DNA of 64,000 nt from Verrucomicrobiota bacterium (lineage in GTDB: Bacteria > Verrucomicrobiota > Verrucomicrobiia > Limisphaerales > JADJPG01): the NCBI GenBank assembly GCA_016713365.1, contig JADJPG010000036.1:1-64000 (forward strand), written 5' to 3'. Shown one piece after another: positions 29,391-38,994 of the stretch. A model generated the notes under the pieces. The model worked only from the letters and a program-made list of their open reading frames with translations, did not search any database and was not told the origin of the DNA. Position 1 is the stretch's first letter; each line of letters opens with the position of its first letter. Both the position numbers and the translations under genes were made by a program.

Positions 29391-32300
29391 TCAGCGCAAG
29401 TGGAGGTAAACACGACTGCCCTTGGCGGGATTGCCGTCCTCCGGTTTCTCCGCGAGGAACACGCGTTCCGGTTCCACCTTGCCTGCGCCAATCATGTACT
29501 CCTTCACTCGATTGGCCCGCGCCGCCGCGAGTGCCGCGAAGTCCGTTTCGGAAAGCTCGATCAGTTCGAGAACCTGAGTCTCCATGTCCGTCGCAGCCAG
29601 TTTCGGCGCATCGCTGCGCGCATCCCGCAGCAAGGCGGTCGCACCTTTCACGGGAGCTTCAGCGCGAGCGGGGCGTTGATTCGCCGCGATGATGTTGGTC
29701 GCGGGCGTGGAGTTCGTCGCGCCAACCTTCATAGCGCGCGCTGCCACCGCTTCTGGAGAGAATGCCGTGGCGTACGCCGCCTTGAGGTAGTCAGCCGATT
29801 CCTCGGCCGTGAGCTGGACCTGATCCGGCGTCAGTCGCGACTGCTCGGACTTGCGCAGAGCCATCCACTTCTTCGTCCGAAATTCCTTCTGAAGTTTCTG
29901 GCGTCGCAGCTCGAGGCGATCAGCCTCGGCATCCACGCAGCCCTCGATCTCCAACTGCAATCCAGGTCGCTCGAAGAGTCCCTTCGCCACCGCGTCGAGC
30001 TTGCCTTTGCTGGACTCTTGAAGCTCCGCGCTTCCAGCCGCGAATTCGAGAAGCCGGACTTCCTCGCCCTTGCCGCCGAAGACCGAGCCGAGCGCGGCGA
30101 ATGGCGAGGTCACGATCTTGGTGAAGACATTGACGATCGCGCGCGTGATGACCCGTCCGAGGCGAAACTCCGGATCGTCCAGGCTGCCTTCGACCGGGAC
30201 ATCGAGCTCAATCTTGCCAGACCGATCCTTGAGTATCGCGATCCCAAGTCGCACGGGAAGCCGGGTCGCGTCCGGACTCTCAACCTTTTCTCCGAGCGTG
30301 AGCTGGTCGACGGTCACGAGGTTCTGCCCCTTCAGCTTCCCCTCGGCGAGCGTGTAATGAAGGTCGAGGCTAAGCTTGCCCTTGTTCAGGCGATAACCGA
30401 GGAACTTACCGGAATACGGGCTCGTGGGAATGAGTTCGATCCCGCGGAAGTTGACCTTCACGTCGCTGAATTGCTTGCGACCCAGCGCATTGATCTGCCC
30501 GGAGATATCCATCGGCGCCGTGTTGTCGACCTTGCCGGAAATGTTCAGGTCGGCGCGGGAAAGATCTTCGGATGAAAGCCCGGCGATTCTCCCGTTCACC
30601 TGCGCGACCGCCAGCGAGACGCCGGGTTGCAGGGAGCGATCCACATACTGAAGCGACGCGTTGGTAAATGTCACCGCGCCGATCGTAATTTTCGGCAGGG
30701 CCGCTTGGGCCGACGCGATCAGGTTGGTCGGCAGCTCGATCTTCGGCAGAAGTTTTCCGGACTTCTTCGTGGAAGCAGTCGGGGCTGGCGCATTGGTTTC
30801 GGCCGGCGGCGAAAGGTCGCGCTTGAGCACGGCGAAGAGGTTGTTGCTCTGCACGGAACCAATCACAAGCCGCGCGGAGGCATCGTGCAGCGCGACTTCC
30901 TGAACAGCGATGACCAGCGGATGCAAGGTGGCGTCAATGCCCGTCACACGCAGACGCCCGCACTTCACGAAGTCCTCGGTCATCACGCCGTCCATCGTGG
31001 CAAAATCGTCCACGCGCACATCGCCCCGGAACGCCACATCCGGAAAATGATTGGTGCCCATCACGAGGGAGATGACGCCGTCCATGCCCACGCTGCCCTG
31101 GGTGATCAGGAGGTTCACGAACGGATCGAGATACGGATCGAGCGCGCGAATCTCCAACTTGTCGAGGGCCAGCTTCACCTCCGCCTTCAGCGGGAACAGC
31201 GAGACGAGGGATCCCGTCCGAATCGTGCCATTGGTGTTCCAGCGCAACGCCACCTCAGCAGTGAGATTGGTTCCGGGCAGGTTGGAGACGTTTCGAATCG
31301 CAACATTGATTTGATCCAGATCGACCCGAACCGGACGCGGCGTGGAGAGATCTTCGAGACGGAGCGCGTAGTCCTGCACGTTGATCTCCCGGATGGCGCC
31401 AGAGAACGCATTCGTGCTCTGCATCAGCAGCTGGACCACGTTGGTGAGTGACTGCAACACCACCTGCACGGAACCGGCGATGTTGGTCGCGTCGGGATTC
31501 GGCTTGGACAACTCGATCAAGTTGATGCTCGCATCCGCGTTCCGCCGCACCGCGAGCCGTCCGTTGCTGGTCGAGATCGAACCAACGGCCACATTCCGCA
31601 GAAAGGCATCCGCGCTGACGCCGCTGATCTCGAACTTCGCCACCTCGATGGCGTTGTCCTCCGCGCCGTGCTCCGCTATCTGAAGTCCTTTCACGGAAAC
31701 CGCAGCGTTGGTAAGGCGCGCGACATTCGTCACGACACCCTGCTCCACCAGATAGGACGAGCGGACATCCACCGTCCCGCCGCGCACATCGAACTTCACG
31801 AGCTCCTGGTAAATCGGCGCGTACTTGGCGAGGGAGATGTTCTCAATCGCCAGTTCGCCATCGAGCCGCACGGGATCGAGAAAGAAATGTCCGCTCCAGC
31901 TGAAGCGTTCTCCTTCCTCTGTGGAGCCGCTGAACGAGTAAGGATTCTTGTTGTCCGGATCCGTGGCGAAGTTCTGCAACGTGAGTTCGAGCGGCCCGAT
32001 GACCTTGGAGAACGGCGTCTTGGTGGTGAGATCCGTGGCTGCCAGGCGCGCGGCCGAGATCTTCATGACGTCGATCCGCAGCGCCAGCGGCCGGGAAGGT
32101 TTGTCGGACTTCGGCGTCGCCGCCGCCAACTTCGCGAGCTTCTCGATGATATCGGAGAAGTTCAGCGAGTAATCAGGGTTCACCTGCACGCGCACAAATG
32201 GATGCGAGGTGGAAATCTCACTGAAGACAAAGGTTCGCGTGAACAGCGACCAGAACTGGAAGTTCGCGTGCACTTCGTCCCAGGACACGAACGGCTTGCC

Positions 32301-32546
32301 GCCCTTGTCCTTGATGAGAAATCCCTCGACGGTGCCGGACATCGAGTAGGGATTTAGCTTTACCTTGGCGATCACCACCTCCCGGTCGAGGAACTTGCCC
32401 AGCTGCGCGGACGCAACGGAGCGGACGATTGGTGGCGCGATCAGGAAACCGGTAATGGTGTAAAAGATGAGAATCCCCGCACACCAGAACAGCATCTTAC
32501 GGCGGCGGGGCGGCATCGATTGGAGCCACGAAATCTTCGACATCAT
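29391..32546 (-). CDS. DUF748 / AsmA-like envelope protein
   Basis: About 1,051 residues from MMSKISWLQS (32546); an ATG at 32606 would add 20 less likely residues. One N-terminal membrane helix (FWCAGILIFYTITGFLIAP) anchors a very long periplasmic β-rich chain. The start of that chain (REVVIAKVKLNPYSMSGTVEGFLIKD) and repeated segments such as LALDKLEIRALDPYLDPF are typical of DUF748 proteins, relatives of AsmA that may bridge the envelope and move lipids. The C-terminal part (RLLEFAAGSAELQESSKGKLDAVAKGL...LQLEIEG) looks OmpA-like, as in several DUF748 proteins. It diverges from the VKOR fusion gene. Confidence 0.9.
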   Translation of the reverse strand: MMSKISWLQSMPPRRRKMLFWCAGILIFYTITGFLIAPPIVRSVASAQLGKFLDREVVIAKVKLNPYSMSGTVEGFLIKDKGGKPFVSWDEVHANFQFWSLFTRTFVFSEISTSHPFVRVQVNPDYSLNFSDIIEKLAKLAAATPKSDKPSRPLALRIDVMKISAARLAATDLTTKTPFSKVIGPLELTLQNFATDPDNKNPYSFSGSTEEGERFSWSGHFFLDPVRLDGELAIENISLAKYAPIYQELVKFDVRGGTVDVRSSYLVEQGVVTNVARLTNAAVSVKGLQIAEHGAEDNAIEVAKFEISGVSADAFLRNVAVGSISTSNGRLAVRRNADASINLIELSKPNPDATNIAGSVQVVLQSLTNVVQLLMQSTNAFSGAIREINVQDYALRLEDLSTPRPVRVDLDQINVAIRNVSNLPGTNLTAEVALRWNTNGTIRTGSLVSLFPLKAEVKLALDKLEIRALDPYLDPFVNLLITQGSVGMDGVISLVMGTNHFPDVAFRGDVRVDDFATMDGVMTEDFVKCGRLRVTGIDATLHPLVIAVQEVALHDASARLVIGSVQSNNLFAVLKRDLSPPAETNAPAPTASTKKSGKLLPKIELPTNLIASAQAALPKITIGAVTFTNASLQYVDRSLQPGVSLAVAQVNGRIAGLSSEDLSRADLNISGKVDNTAPMDISGQINALGRKQFSDVKVNFRGIELIPTSPYSGKFLGYRLNKGKLSLDLHYTLAEGKLKGQNLVTVDQLTLGEKVESPDATRLPVRLGIAILKDRSGKIELDVPVEGSLDDPEFRLGRVITRAIVNVFTKIVTSPFAALGSVFGGKGEEVRLLEFAAGSAELQESSKGKLDAVAKGLFERPGLQLEIEGCVDAEADRLELRRQKLQKEFRTKKWMALRKSEQSRLTPDQVQLTAEESADYLKAAYATAFSPEAVAARAMKVGATNSTPATNIIAANQRPARAEAPVKGATALLRDARSDAPKLAATDMETQVLELIELSETDFAALAAARANRVKEYMIGAGKVEPERVFLAEKPEDGNPAKGSRVYLHLR

Positions 32547-32685
32547 TACGGCTCGAATCGTAGGCGGACGACGCCATACCGCAAAGGAAACTTTGACCGC
32601 CCGCACGCTCCCGACAGTTCAGAACAAGATTGCTTCCCACCGCCCCTGACCGTTAACTCTCGCCAACGTCACAGCAGGAATCCAG

Positions 32686-34056
32686 ATGGCCTCCAAATCC
32701 AAATCGTCCGAAACCAAAGTCGTCCGCAGCGATGCCCCGATCGGGACAGGCACGCTGATCGCCATCCGCCTGCTCGTGCTCGTCGCCATGAGCATCTCCG
32801 CCTACCTCGCCTACGGCGCCATGACGGGAGATCGCGTGGTCGGTTGCGGTCCGGATTCCGGTTGCGACCAAGTGCTCGGCTCGCGCTGGGCATACTGGTT
32901 GAACATCCCTGTCAGCCTCCTCGCGTTGATGATCTATTCCCTCATCCTCGGCGCCAGCTTCCGGCTCAGCCTCAAGCGCGATGCGAAAGTTCAACGCATC
33001 ACCTGGGCATGGCTGGTGGGCGGCGCGATCGTCGTTTTCGGCTCGGCCGCCTGGTTCGTGGGCCTGCAGGCCTTCCTGCTAAAATCGTTCTGCGCGTACT
33101 GCATGACCGCCCATTCGTGCGGCGCCCTCGCGGCCATCCTCATCCTCGTGAACGCGCCCATCCGCAGCCGCGAAGCGAAACCGTGGGAGCTGGAGAAACT
33201 CGTCTTCCTCGCCCCTCGCGTGTTCCGCCGCGTCGTCATCGTGGCCGTCGCGGCTCTCGCGATGCTGGTCGTCGGGCAACTGAAATACGAACGCCGCACC
33301 ATGGTCGTCACGCCGGCGATTCCCGGAACCAATGCTGCGCCCGTCGCATCCACCGTCTCTACCTCCGCGCCTCCCACGCTCGCCACGGTCACCAATATTC
33401 CGGTGCCGACGCCGACCGTGACCACGCCTCCGCCCGTTCAGACGACGCCCGCGAAACGAATTCTTCCGATCTACGGCGGCCGCTTCGAGCTCGATGTGTT
33501 CGATCTCCCGACGATCGGCGCCGCGACGAATGAGCACATCGTGGTCAGCCTGTTTGATGACACCTGCCATCACTGCCGCTCGATGCACCCGCTCCTCGTC
33601 GAAGCCCAGCGCATGTTCAGCAACCAGCTCGCGATCGTCAGCCTGCCCATGCCGTTGGACCCGCTCTGCAATCCCACCATGCAACGAGCCAATCCCTCGC
33701 ACACCAACGCCTGCGCCTACGCCAAGCTCAGCCTCGCCGTATGGCGTGCCGACCGCTCGAAACACGCCGAGTTTGATCACTGGTTGATGGAAGGAGCCAA
33801 GCCACCGCCGCTCGCCGACGCGGAAGCCAAGGCGGCGCAACTCGTGGGCGATCCGGCGATCCGTCAGGCCATGCTCGATCCGTGGGCCAACACGCAATTG
33901 CAGTTCGACATCGCGGTCTACGAAGTCGCCTATCGCGCCGGGCGCGGACAGATGCCGCAGCTGATTGTCGGACCCAACGTCGCCCTCGGTTCCTACACTC
34001 AGCCCGAATTGATCAAGCTCCTCGTCGACTCCCTCGGCCTCAAGCCAACGCCATGA
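32686..34056 (+). CDS. Vitamin K epoxide reductase-thioredoxin fusion
   Basis: 456 residues. An N-terminal four-helix VKOR domain (about 20-165) has loop cysteines CGPDSGCDQVLGS and the membrane CAYC redox pair (FCAYCMTAHS). A fifth helix (about 178-198) and a Pro/Thr-rich linker (about 215-262) lead to a DsbA-like thioredoxin domain with DDTCHHCRSMHP and a C-terminal MPQLIVGP loop. In this family VKOR takes electrons from reduced Dsb-type thiols and passes them to quinone, so the fusion should oxidise periplasmic Cys pairs of exported proteins. That fits a genome with many Cys-rich secreted proteins (see 59170-62472). Its stop overlaps the next start in ATGA. Confidence 0.93.
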   Translation: MASKSKSSETKVVRSDAPIGTGTLIAIRLLVLVAMSISAYLAYGAMTGDRVVGCGPDSGCDQVLGSRWAYWLNIPVSLLALMIYSLILGASFRLSLKRDAKVQRITWAWLVGGAIVVFGSAAWFVGLQAFLLKSFCAYCMTAHSCGALAAILILVNAPIRSREAKPWELEKLVFLAPRVFRRVVIVAVAALAMLVVGQLKYERRTMVVTPAIPGTNAAPVASTVSTSAPPTLATVTNIPVPTPTVTTPPPVQTTPAKRILPIYGGRFELDVFDLPTIGAATNEHIVVSLFDDTCHHCRSMHPLLVEAQRMFSNQLAIVSLPMPLDPLCNPTMQRANPSHTNACAYAKLSLAVWRADRSKHAEFDHWLMEGAKPPPLADAEAKAAQLVGDPAIRQAMLDPWANTQLQFDIAVYEVAYRAGRGQMPQLIVGPNVALGSYTQPELIKLLVDSLGLKPTP

Positions 34057-35402
34057 AGACATTGGTTTTCCCATCGTTGGCCTGCGCGGTCGCGATCGTC
34101 GTCAGCGCCGCGTTTCCCACGAATCTTCGCGGTGCCGATTTCAAGGGCCTGATTTCACCGCTGGTGGACCGCGAATACTCATCGCTCGAAAAGCTCTACG
34201 TCCACTGCCACAGCCATCCCGAACTTTCCTTCCGCGAACAGAAAACGGCCGCGCGTCTCGCTGAGGAGCTAAAAGCTCTCGGCATCGAAGTCACCACTGG
34301 TGTCGGCGGCCATGGCGTTGTCGGCGTCCTGAAGAACGGAGCCGGACCGACCATCCTCGTTCGCACGGACCTTGATGCCTTGCCTGTCAAGGAACAGACC
34401 GGTCTGCCCTACGCCAGCACCGTGCGTGCAACGAACGACGCCGGCCTGGAAGTCGACGTCATGCACGCCTGCGGACACGACGTTCACATCACTTCACTCG
34501 TCGGCACTGCGCGCGTGCTCACGCAACTCAAGTCGAGCTGGAGCGGCACCATCGTCTTCATCGGCCAGCCCGCGGAGGAACGGGGTGCAGGCGCCCGGGC
34601 GATGTTGAAGGACGGTTTGTTCACCCGTTTCCCGAAACCAGACTACTGCCTCGCGCTGCATGTCAGCTCGGACATGCCCGCCGGTTCGGTGGGAGTCGTG
34701 GAAGGCTTCGTCCTCGCGAACGTTGACTCCGTCGACATCACGATGCGCGGCCTCGGGGGACACGGCGCGTGGCCGCACAAAACGAAAGACCCCATCGTGC
34801 TCGCCGCACAAAGCATCATGGCGATGCAAACCATCGTGAGCCGCGAGACCGATCCGCTCGAATCCGCCGTCGTCACCGTCGGCTCCGTCCATGGCGGCAC
34901 GAAACACAATATCATTCCCGACGAAGTGAAGCTGCAGATCACCGTCCGCTCCTTCACCGACGAGGTCCGCGCGCGCACCCTTGAATCGATCAAGCGGGTC
35001 GTCCGCGGCCAGGCCATCTCAGCGGGAATTCCGGAAGACAAACTGCCAGTGGTCCACGTGGACGAACGCGAGTTCACTCCGGCGACCTACAACCATCCCG
35101 ATCTCGCGCGTCGCCTCGGCGGAACGTTCAAGCAGCTCTTCGGCGAGAAGAACGTCATCAAGCGCAAGCCGGTGATGGGCGGCGAAGATTTCAGTGAATA
35201 CGGCCGCACGGCGGACAAGATTCCGATTTGCCTCTTCTGGCTCGGCACCATCGAACCCGACCGCGTGGCCGAGAGCGAGCGCACCGGCAAACCCCTCCCT
35301 GCCCTGCACTCCAGCCTCTATCGTCCGGTTCCGGAACCGTCGATCAAGACCGGCGTCACCGCGATGTCCGCCGCAGTCCTCGAACTGGCGGGTCGGAAGT
35401 GA
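34053..35402 (+). CDS. M20-family amidohydrolase (secreted)
   Basis: 449 residues from ATG 34053, which overlaps the VKOR stop by 4 nt and gives a signal peptide (MKTLVFPSLACAVAIVVSAAFPTNLRGA). It is a metal-dependent hydrolase of the IAA-amino acid / N-acyl amino acid type. Metal ligands are in HACGHDVH and QPAEERGAG, then LHVSSDMPAGSV, and the C-terminal GGEDFSEYG. The dimerisation domain includes GGHGAWPHKTKDPI. Homologs remove acyl or aminoacyl groups from N-substituted amino acids. The exact substrate cannot be read. The signal peptide suggests a periplasmic enzyme. Confidence 0.93.
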   Translation: MKTLVFPSLACAVAIVVSAAFPTNLRGADFKGLISPLVDREYSSLEKLYVHCHSHPELSFREQKTAARLAEELKALGIEVTTGVGGHGVVGVLKNGAGPTILVRTDLDALPVKEQTGLPYASTVRATNDAGLEVDVMHACGHDVHITSLVGTARVLTQLKSSWSGTIVFIGQPAEERGAGARAMLKDGLFTRFPKPDYCLALHVSSDMPAGSVGVVEGFVLANVDSVDITMRGLGGHGAWPHKTKDPIVLAAQSIMAMQTIVSRETDPLESAVVTVGSVHGGTKHNIIPDEVKLQITVRSFTDEVRARTLESIKRVVRGQAISAGIPEDKLPVVHVDEREFTPATYNHPDLARRLGGTFKQLFGEKNVIKRKPVMGGEDFSEYGRTADKIPICLFWLGTIEPDRVAESERTGKPLPALHSSLYRPVPEPSIKTGVTAMSAAVLELAGRK

Positions 35403-35407
35403 TGCGC

Positions 35408-35482
35408 GATTCGTGATCCGTGAAGATCGTCTTCCCCTCGACTGACCGTCCATTTCGCTTCACGCGTCACGGATCACAAATC
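35408..35482. repeat. Inverted repeat between the amidohydrolase and the DMT permease
   Basis: GATTCGTGATCCGTGA (35408-35423) and TCACGGATCACAAATC (35467-35482) are inverted, 15 of 16 matching, with a 43-nt spacer. No T run follows, so it is a weak terminator candidate. It could be a small repeat or a processing stem. Confidence 0.5.
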
Positions 35483-35490
35483 ACGTTCCG

Positions 35491-36432
35491 ATGAACCCCG
35501 CCGCTCAAGCCCGTCTGGCGTTCCTCGCGCTCATCGGCGGAGCGACAGGCATCGGCTTCGCGCCAGTGTTTGTCCGCATCAGCGAAACCGGTCCGACTGC
35601 CACCGCGTTCTACCGGCTCCTCTTCGCCCTCCCTTTCATCTGGCTTTGGGCCATCTGGGATCGCCGCCAGAATCCCACCTCGCGCCAGCCGGCGAGCCGA
35701 CGGGATTTCCTGCTACTGGCCACGGGCGGACTTCTGTTCACGGCGGACCTCTCGATCTGGCACTGGTCGCTGCAATACACCACCGTCACGAACTCCACCC
35801 TGCTCACCAACATCGCGCCCATCTTCGTGACCATCGGCGCGCGCATCCTCTTCGGCGACCGCATCAAGCTCAGCTTCGTCATCGGAATGCTCCTTGCGAT
35901 CGCTGGCGCGACCCTGCTGGTACGCCACAGCGTTCTCACTGGTGATGACGCGATGACCACCGGTCTGTTCAACTCGAGGCATCTGCTCGGCGACGTGCTG
36001 TCGATTGTCGCCGCCGTTTTCTACGCCGGCTATCTGCTGGCAGTGAAACACCTCCGCAAAACCTTCTCGACGCCGACCATCATGGCGTGGTCCGGGCTGG
36101 CCAGTTGCGCGGGCTTCGGCACTGTCGCCTGGCTCTCGGGCGACGTGATGGTGGCGAACACGAGCAAGGGCTGGTTCGTCCTCCTCGCGCTCGCGTTGAT
36201 CAGTCATGCCGGCGGCCAGACGCTCATCGCCTACGGCTTTGGTCACCTGCCCGCCTCATTCTCCGCCGTCAGCCTTCTCTGGCAACCCGTCGTGGCCGCG
36301 TTCGTCGCGTGGCTCGTGCTGGATGAAAAACTGACCTGGATGCAAGGAGTCGGCGCGATGATCGTCCTCGCCGGTATCGCCGCGGCCAGCGGAGTGATTC
36401 GCTTCGGCCCTCGAACGTCAAACAGCGCATAA
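35491..36432 (+). CDS. EamA/DMT-family permease
   Basis: 313 residues with about ten membrane helices and the duplicated EamA fold. The first repeat contains ALIGGATGIGFAPVFVRISETGPTATAFYR, the second LLGDVLSIVAAVFYAGYLLAVKHLR. Proteins of this superfamily export amino acids, nucleotide-type compounds or other small metabolites; the substrate cannot be deduced. It follows the amidohydrolase by 88 nt and precedes the nucleoside transporter by 47 nt on the same strand. Confidence 0.92.
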   Translation: MNPAAQARLAFLALIGGATGIGFAPVFVRISETGPTATAFYRLLFALPFIWLWAIWDRRQNPTSRQPASRRDFLLLATGGLLFTADLSIWHWSLQYTTVTNSTLLTNIAPIFVTIGARILFGDRIKLSFVIGMLLAIAGATLLVRHSVLTGDDAMTTGLFNSRHLLGDVLSIVAAVFYAGYLLAVKHLRKTFSTPTIMAWSGLASCAGFGTVAWLSGDVMVANTSKGWFVLLALALISHAGGQTLIAYGFGHLPASFSAVSLLWQPVVAAFVAWLVLDEKLTWMQGVGAMIVLAGIAAASGVIRFGPRTSNSA

Positions 36433-36479
36433 ACGCCGCAGGCTCGACTCTGCGCGCCAGCTTCGTCTAGTTTTCGCCA

Positions 36480-37723
36480 ATGGAACCCAAACTGGTGAGC
36501 GTCCTCGGGCTCGTGGTTTTAATCAGCCTCGCGTGGGCGTGCTCGCTGAATCGCCGTCGGTTTCCCTGGCGCACCGTCGCCGCCGGACTCGACTCCAGTT
36601 CGTCTTTGCGCTGTTCATTCTCAACACCAACGTTGGCCGCAAGACCTTCGAGGGCGCGCAATCCGCCTTCACCGCATTGCTGGACTGCGCCGCAAAAGGC
36701 GCGGAACTCGTCTTCGGTCCACTCGCGAGAACAGCGTTGCTGAACGAGAAACTCGGCGCCGGAAACGGTTTCGTCTTCGTCGTCATCGTCTCCTCCACGA
36801 TCATCTTCGTCTCCGCATTGTCATCGCTCCTCTACCACTACGGCATTCTGCAGCGCGTGGTGCGCGGCGCGGCCTGGGTCATGCAACGCATCATGGGCAC
36901 CAGCGGCAGCGAGAGTCTCGCCGCCGCGGCCAACATCTTCATGGGACAAACGGAAGCGCCGCTCGTCATCAAGCCTTACCTCGCGGGTATGACCAAAAGC
37001 GAACTCATGGCCTTGATGGTCGGAGGCATGGCCACGATTGCCGGCGGTGTCATGGCCGCCTACGTCGGCTTCAACATCTCCGCCGGCCATCTGCTGACCG
37101 CATCCGTGATGAGCGCGCCCGCCGCCCTGATGATCGCCAAAGTTCTCGCGCCGGAAACTGAAACCAGCGAAACCGCCGCCGGCGCGTCCGCCCAAGTGCC
37201 ACGCGAAACTTACAACGGCATCGAAGCGCTCTGTCGCGGCGCCAGCGACGGCGTGATGCTCGCCATCAATGTCATGGCCATGCTGATCGCCTTCGTCGCC
37301 GTGGTGGCCCTCGTGAACCTTTCGCTTGGCTGGCTTCAATCACTCTTCAGCGTGACGCACCCGGTGACCTTGGAGAATTTCTTCGGCTGGATCAACGCCC
37401 CGTTCGCCTGGCTGATCGGCATTCCAACGAAGGATTGCGTCACGGTCGGACAGATCCTCGGCGAACGCATCGTGCTCAACGAATTCATCGGCTACCTCTC
37501 GCTCAGCGGACAGCTCGACAAGCTTGATCCTCGCAGCGTGACCCTGACCACGTACGCGCTCTGCGGCTTCGCGAACTTCAGCAGCATCGCCATCCAGATT
37601 GGCGGCATCGGAGCGCTCGCCCCGGAACGGAGGAAGGACCTCGCGAAGCTTGGTTTGCGCGCGATGCTCGGCGGATTGATCACCTGCTACCTCACAGCCA
37701 CGATCGTTGGAATCATCCTCTGA
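36480..37723 (+). CDS. Concentrative nucleoside transporter, NupC/CNT family (frameshifted)
   Basis: About 414 residues if a single frame break near 36590 is repaired. The 5' frame reads MEPKLVSVLGLVVLISLAWACSLNRRRFPWRTV, the usual CNT start. The main frame resumes LQFVFALFIL and continues to the end. Family signatures: GQTEAPLVIKPYL (substrate-site motif), NEFIGYLSLS, and NFSSIAIQIGGIG near the C-terminus. CNTs import nucleosides with H+ or Na+. Without the repair the annotated start at 36533 would lack the first helix. Confidence 0.9.
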
Positions 37724-37850
37724 AACAACCCGACCGACCGCCGGAATATCTCCGGTTTCGCCACACGGATTTTGCCGATTCGCAACCAAACTGCCCCTTG
37801 CACGGTGTGTCCAGCGGGTGTCTACTCCATCAGGCTATAACGGCTCGATT

Positions 37851-38259
37851 ATGAGTCCTACCAACCAGACCGCTTCGAAAAAGGCTCCACTGATTTACCT
37901 GGTGGATGACGAACCGCTGTTACTGGATCTCGCCGAGAGCACGCTCGGTCCAAGTGGCTACAAGATGAAGAAATTCCTCGACCCGGAGGCAGCTCTGGAG
38001 AGCTTCATGGAGGCGCGTTCCAAACCGTCCTTAATCATTACCGACTACTCAATGGGGAAAATGAACGGCCTCGAGCTCGTCGAGAAATGCCGGGCGGTGA
38101 AGCCGGATTTGAAGATCATCCTGATCAGCGGAACCGCCGGTGCGGGAGATTGTCCTCGGCTCCGAAGTGAAGGTGGACCGCTTCGTCGGCAAACCTTACC
38201 AACCCGCGAATCTCGTGGAACTGGTGCGTCGCGTCCTCGGCCTGGACGAAGCCGCCTGA
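37851..38259 (+). CDS. Single-domain response regulator (frameshifted)
   Basis: Start MSPTNQTASKK (37851). Receiver domain: LIYLVDDEPLL holds the acidic pair, IITDYSMGKMNG the phospho-accepting Asp, ILISGTA the conserved Ser/Thr. After SGTAGAG the frame changes near 38145, and the next frame gives EIVLGSEVKVDRFVGKPYQP, which carries the required Lys, and ends ELVRRVLGLDEAA at 38259. About 136 residues without an output domain, so a CheY-like phospho-relay protein. It is 40 nt upstream of two DsrE-like genes and could be transcribed with them. Confidence 0.88.
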
Positions 38260-38299
38260 GGTTTCCGACACGCGCAGCGCATCGCCCTTCAAGAACGAG

Positions 38300-38629
38300 A
38301 TGGATCTCCCGCAGAGAAAAACAGGCCTACTCCTTTCCACTGCCCCCGGCACGGCCGCGTTTACCGCCGGCGTCGAAGCCGCCGCCGCCGCCATCGCCAA
38401 CGGATCGCGCGTGTTCACTTACTGCATCGACGATGCGATTTCGGGAGTCGGCGACGCCAGGCTTCAAGCGCTTCGGCGGCAAGGTCTCATTCTCTACGCC
38501 TGCGCATACGGCGCGAATCGACGTCGAATCCCCATCAACGATCTCGCGACCTTCGTTGGTCTCGGCGTCCTCGGCGACATCATTTCCAGCACGGATGAAT
38601 TTCGGAGTTTCGGAGGCGCGATCGAATGA
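38300..38629 (+). CDS. DsrE-family protein (first of a pair)
   Basis: 109 residues. Pattern TGLLLSTAPGTAAFTAGVEAAAAA, then VFTYCIDDAISGVG and LILYACAYGANRRRIPI, is the DsrE/TusD fold, with a conserved Cys in the YACAYGANRR segment where sulfur-relay members carry their active Cys. Members move persulfide sulfur or act in stress responses. Its stop overlaps the start of the next gene (ATGA), so the two are translated together. A sulfur role is not proven; no tus or dsr partner genes are in the window. Confidence 0.8.
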   Translation: MDLPQRKTGLLLSTAPGTAAFTAGVEAAAAAIANGSRVFTYCIDDAISGVGDARLQALRRQGLILYACAYGANRRRIPINDLATFVGLGVLGDIISSTDEFRSFGGAIE

Positions 38630-38973
38630 AACGGACCGTGCTCGTCATCACCGAAAGCGATCCTCGCAAATCTGGACGCACCGCCGAAGCCGTTCGCATC
38701 GCCGCGGGGTTGAGCACGCACGAGCAGCTCGCGGTGACGCTTTGCCTGAAGGGAAGCGCTCGCGAAGTATTTCAAACGAGCCCCGAAGATCTGGTCGATG
38801 GTGTTCACCTCAATGACTACCTGCCGGTTTTGGCCGAATCCGGAACAATTGGAATTGTCGGTGGGCCCACTGAAGCTCGGAACGAGAACTTCGACTCCCT
38901 GAAACTCGAATGCATCTCCGAAGACGAACTTGAAAAGAGGATCTCGTCCTCCGACCGAGCGATTCGCTTTTAG
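38626..38973 (+). CDS. DsrE/DsrF-like protein (second of a pair)
   Basis: 115 residues beginning MKRTVLVITESDPRKSGRTAEAVRIAAGL, the β-α start of DsrE/F/TusC-type proteins. It then has VTLCLKGSAREVF and VDGVHLNDYLPVLAESG. The start overlaps the previous stop by 4 nt. It may form a heteromer with the preceding DsrE-like protein, as DsrE and DsrF do. The usual reactive Cys is not conserved in the same place, which would fit a structural partner. The gene ends convergent with the Ig/propeller giant. Confidence 0.72.
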   Translation: MKRTVLVITESDPRKSGRTAEAVRIAAGLSTHEQLAVTLCLKGSAREVFQTSPEDLVDGVHLNDYLPVLAESGTIGIVGGPTEARNENFDSLKLECISEDELEKRISSSDRAIRF

Positions 38974-38994
38974 CGTCGCCACGCAGACCCTGCC

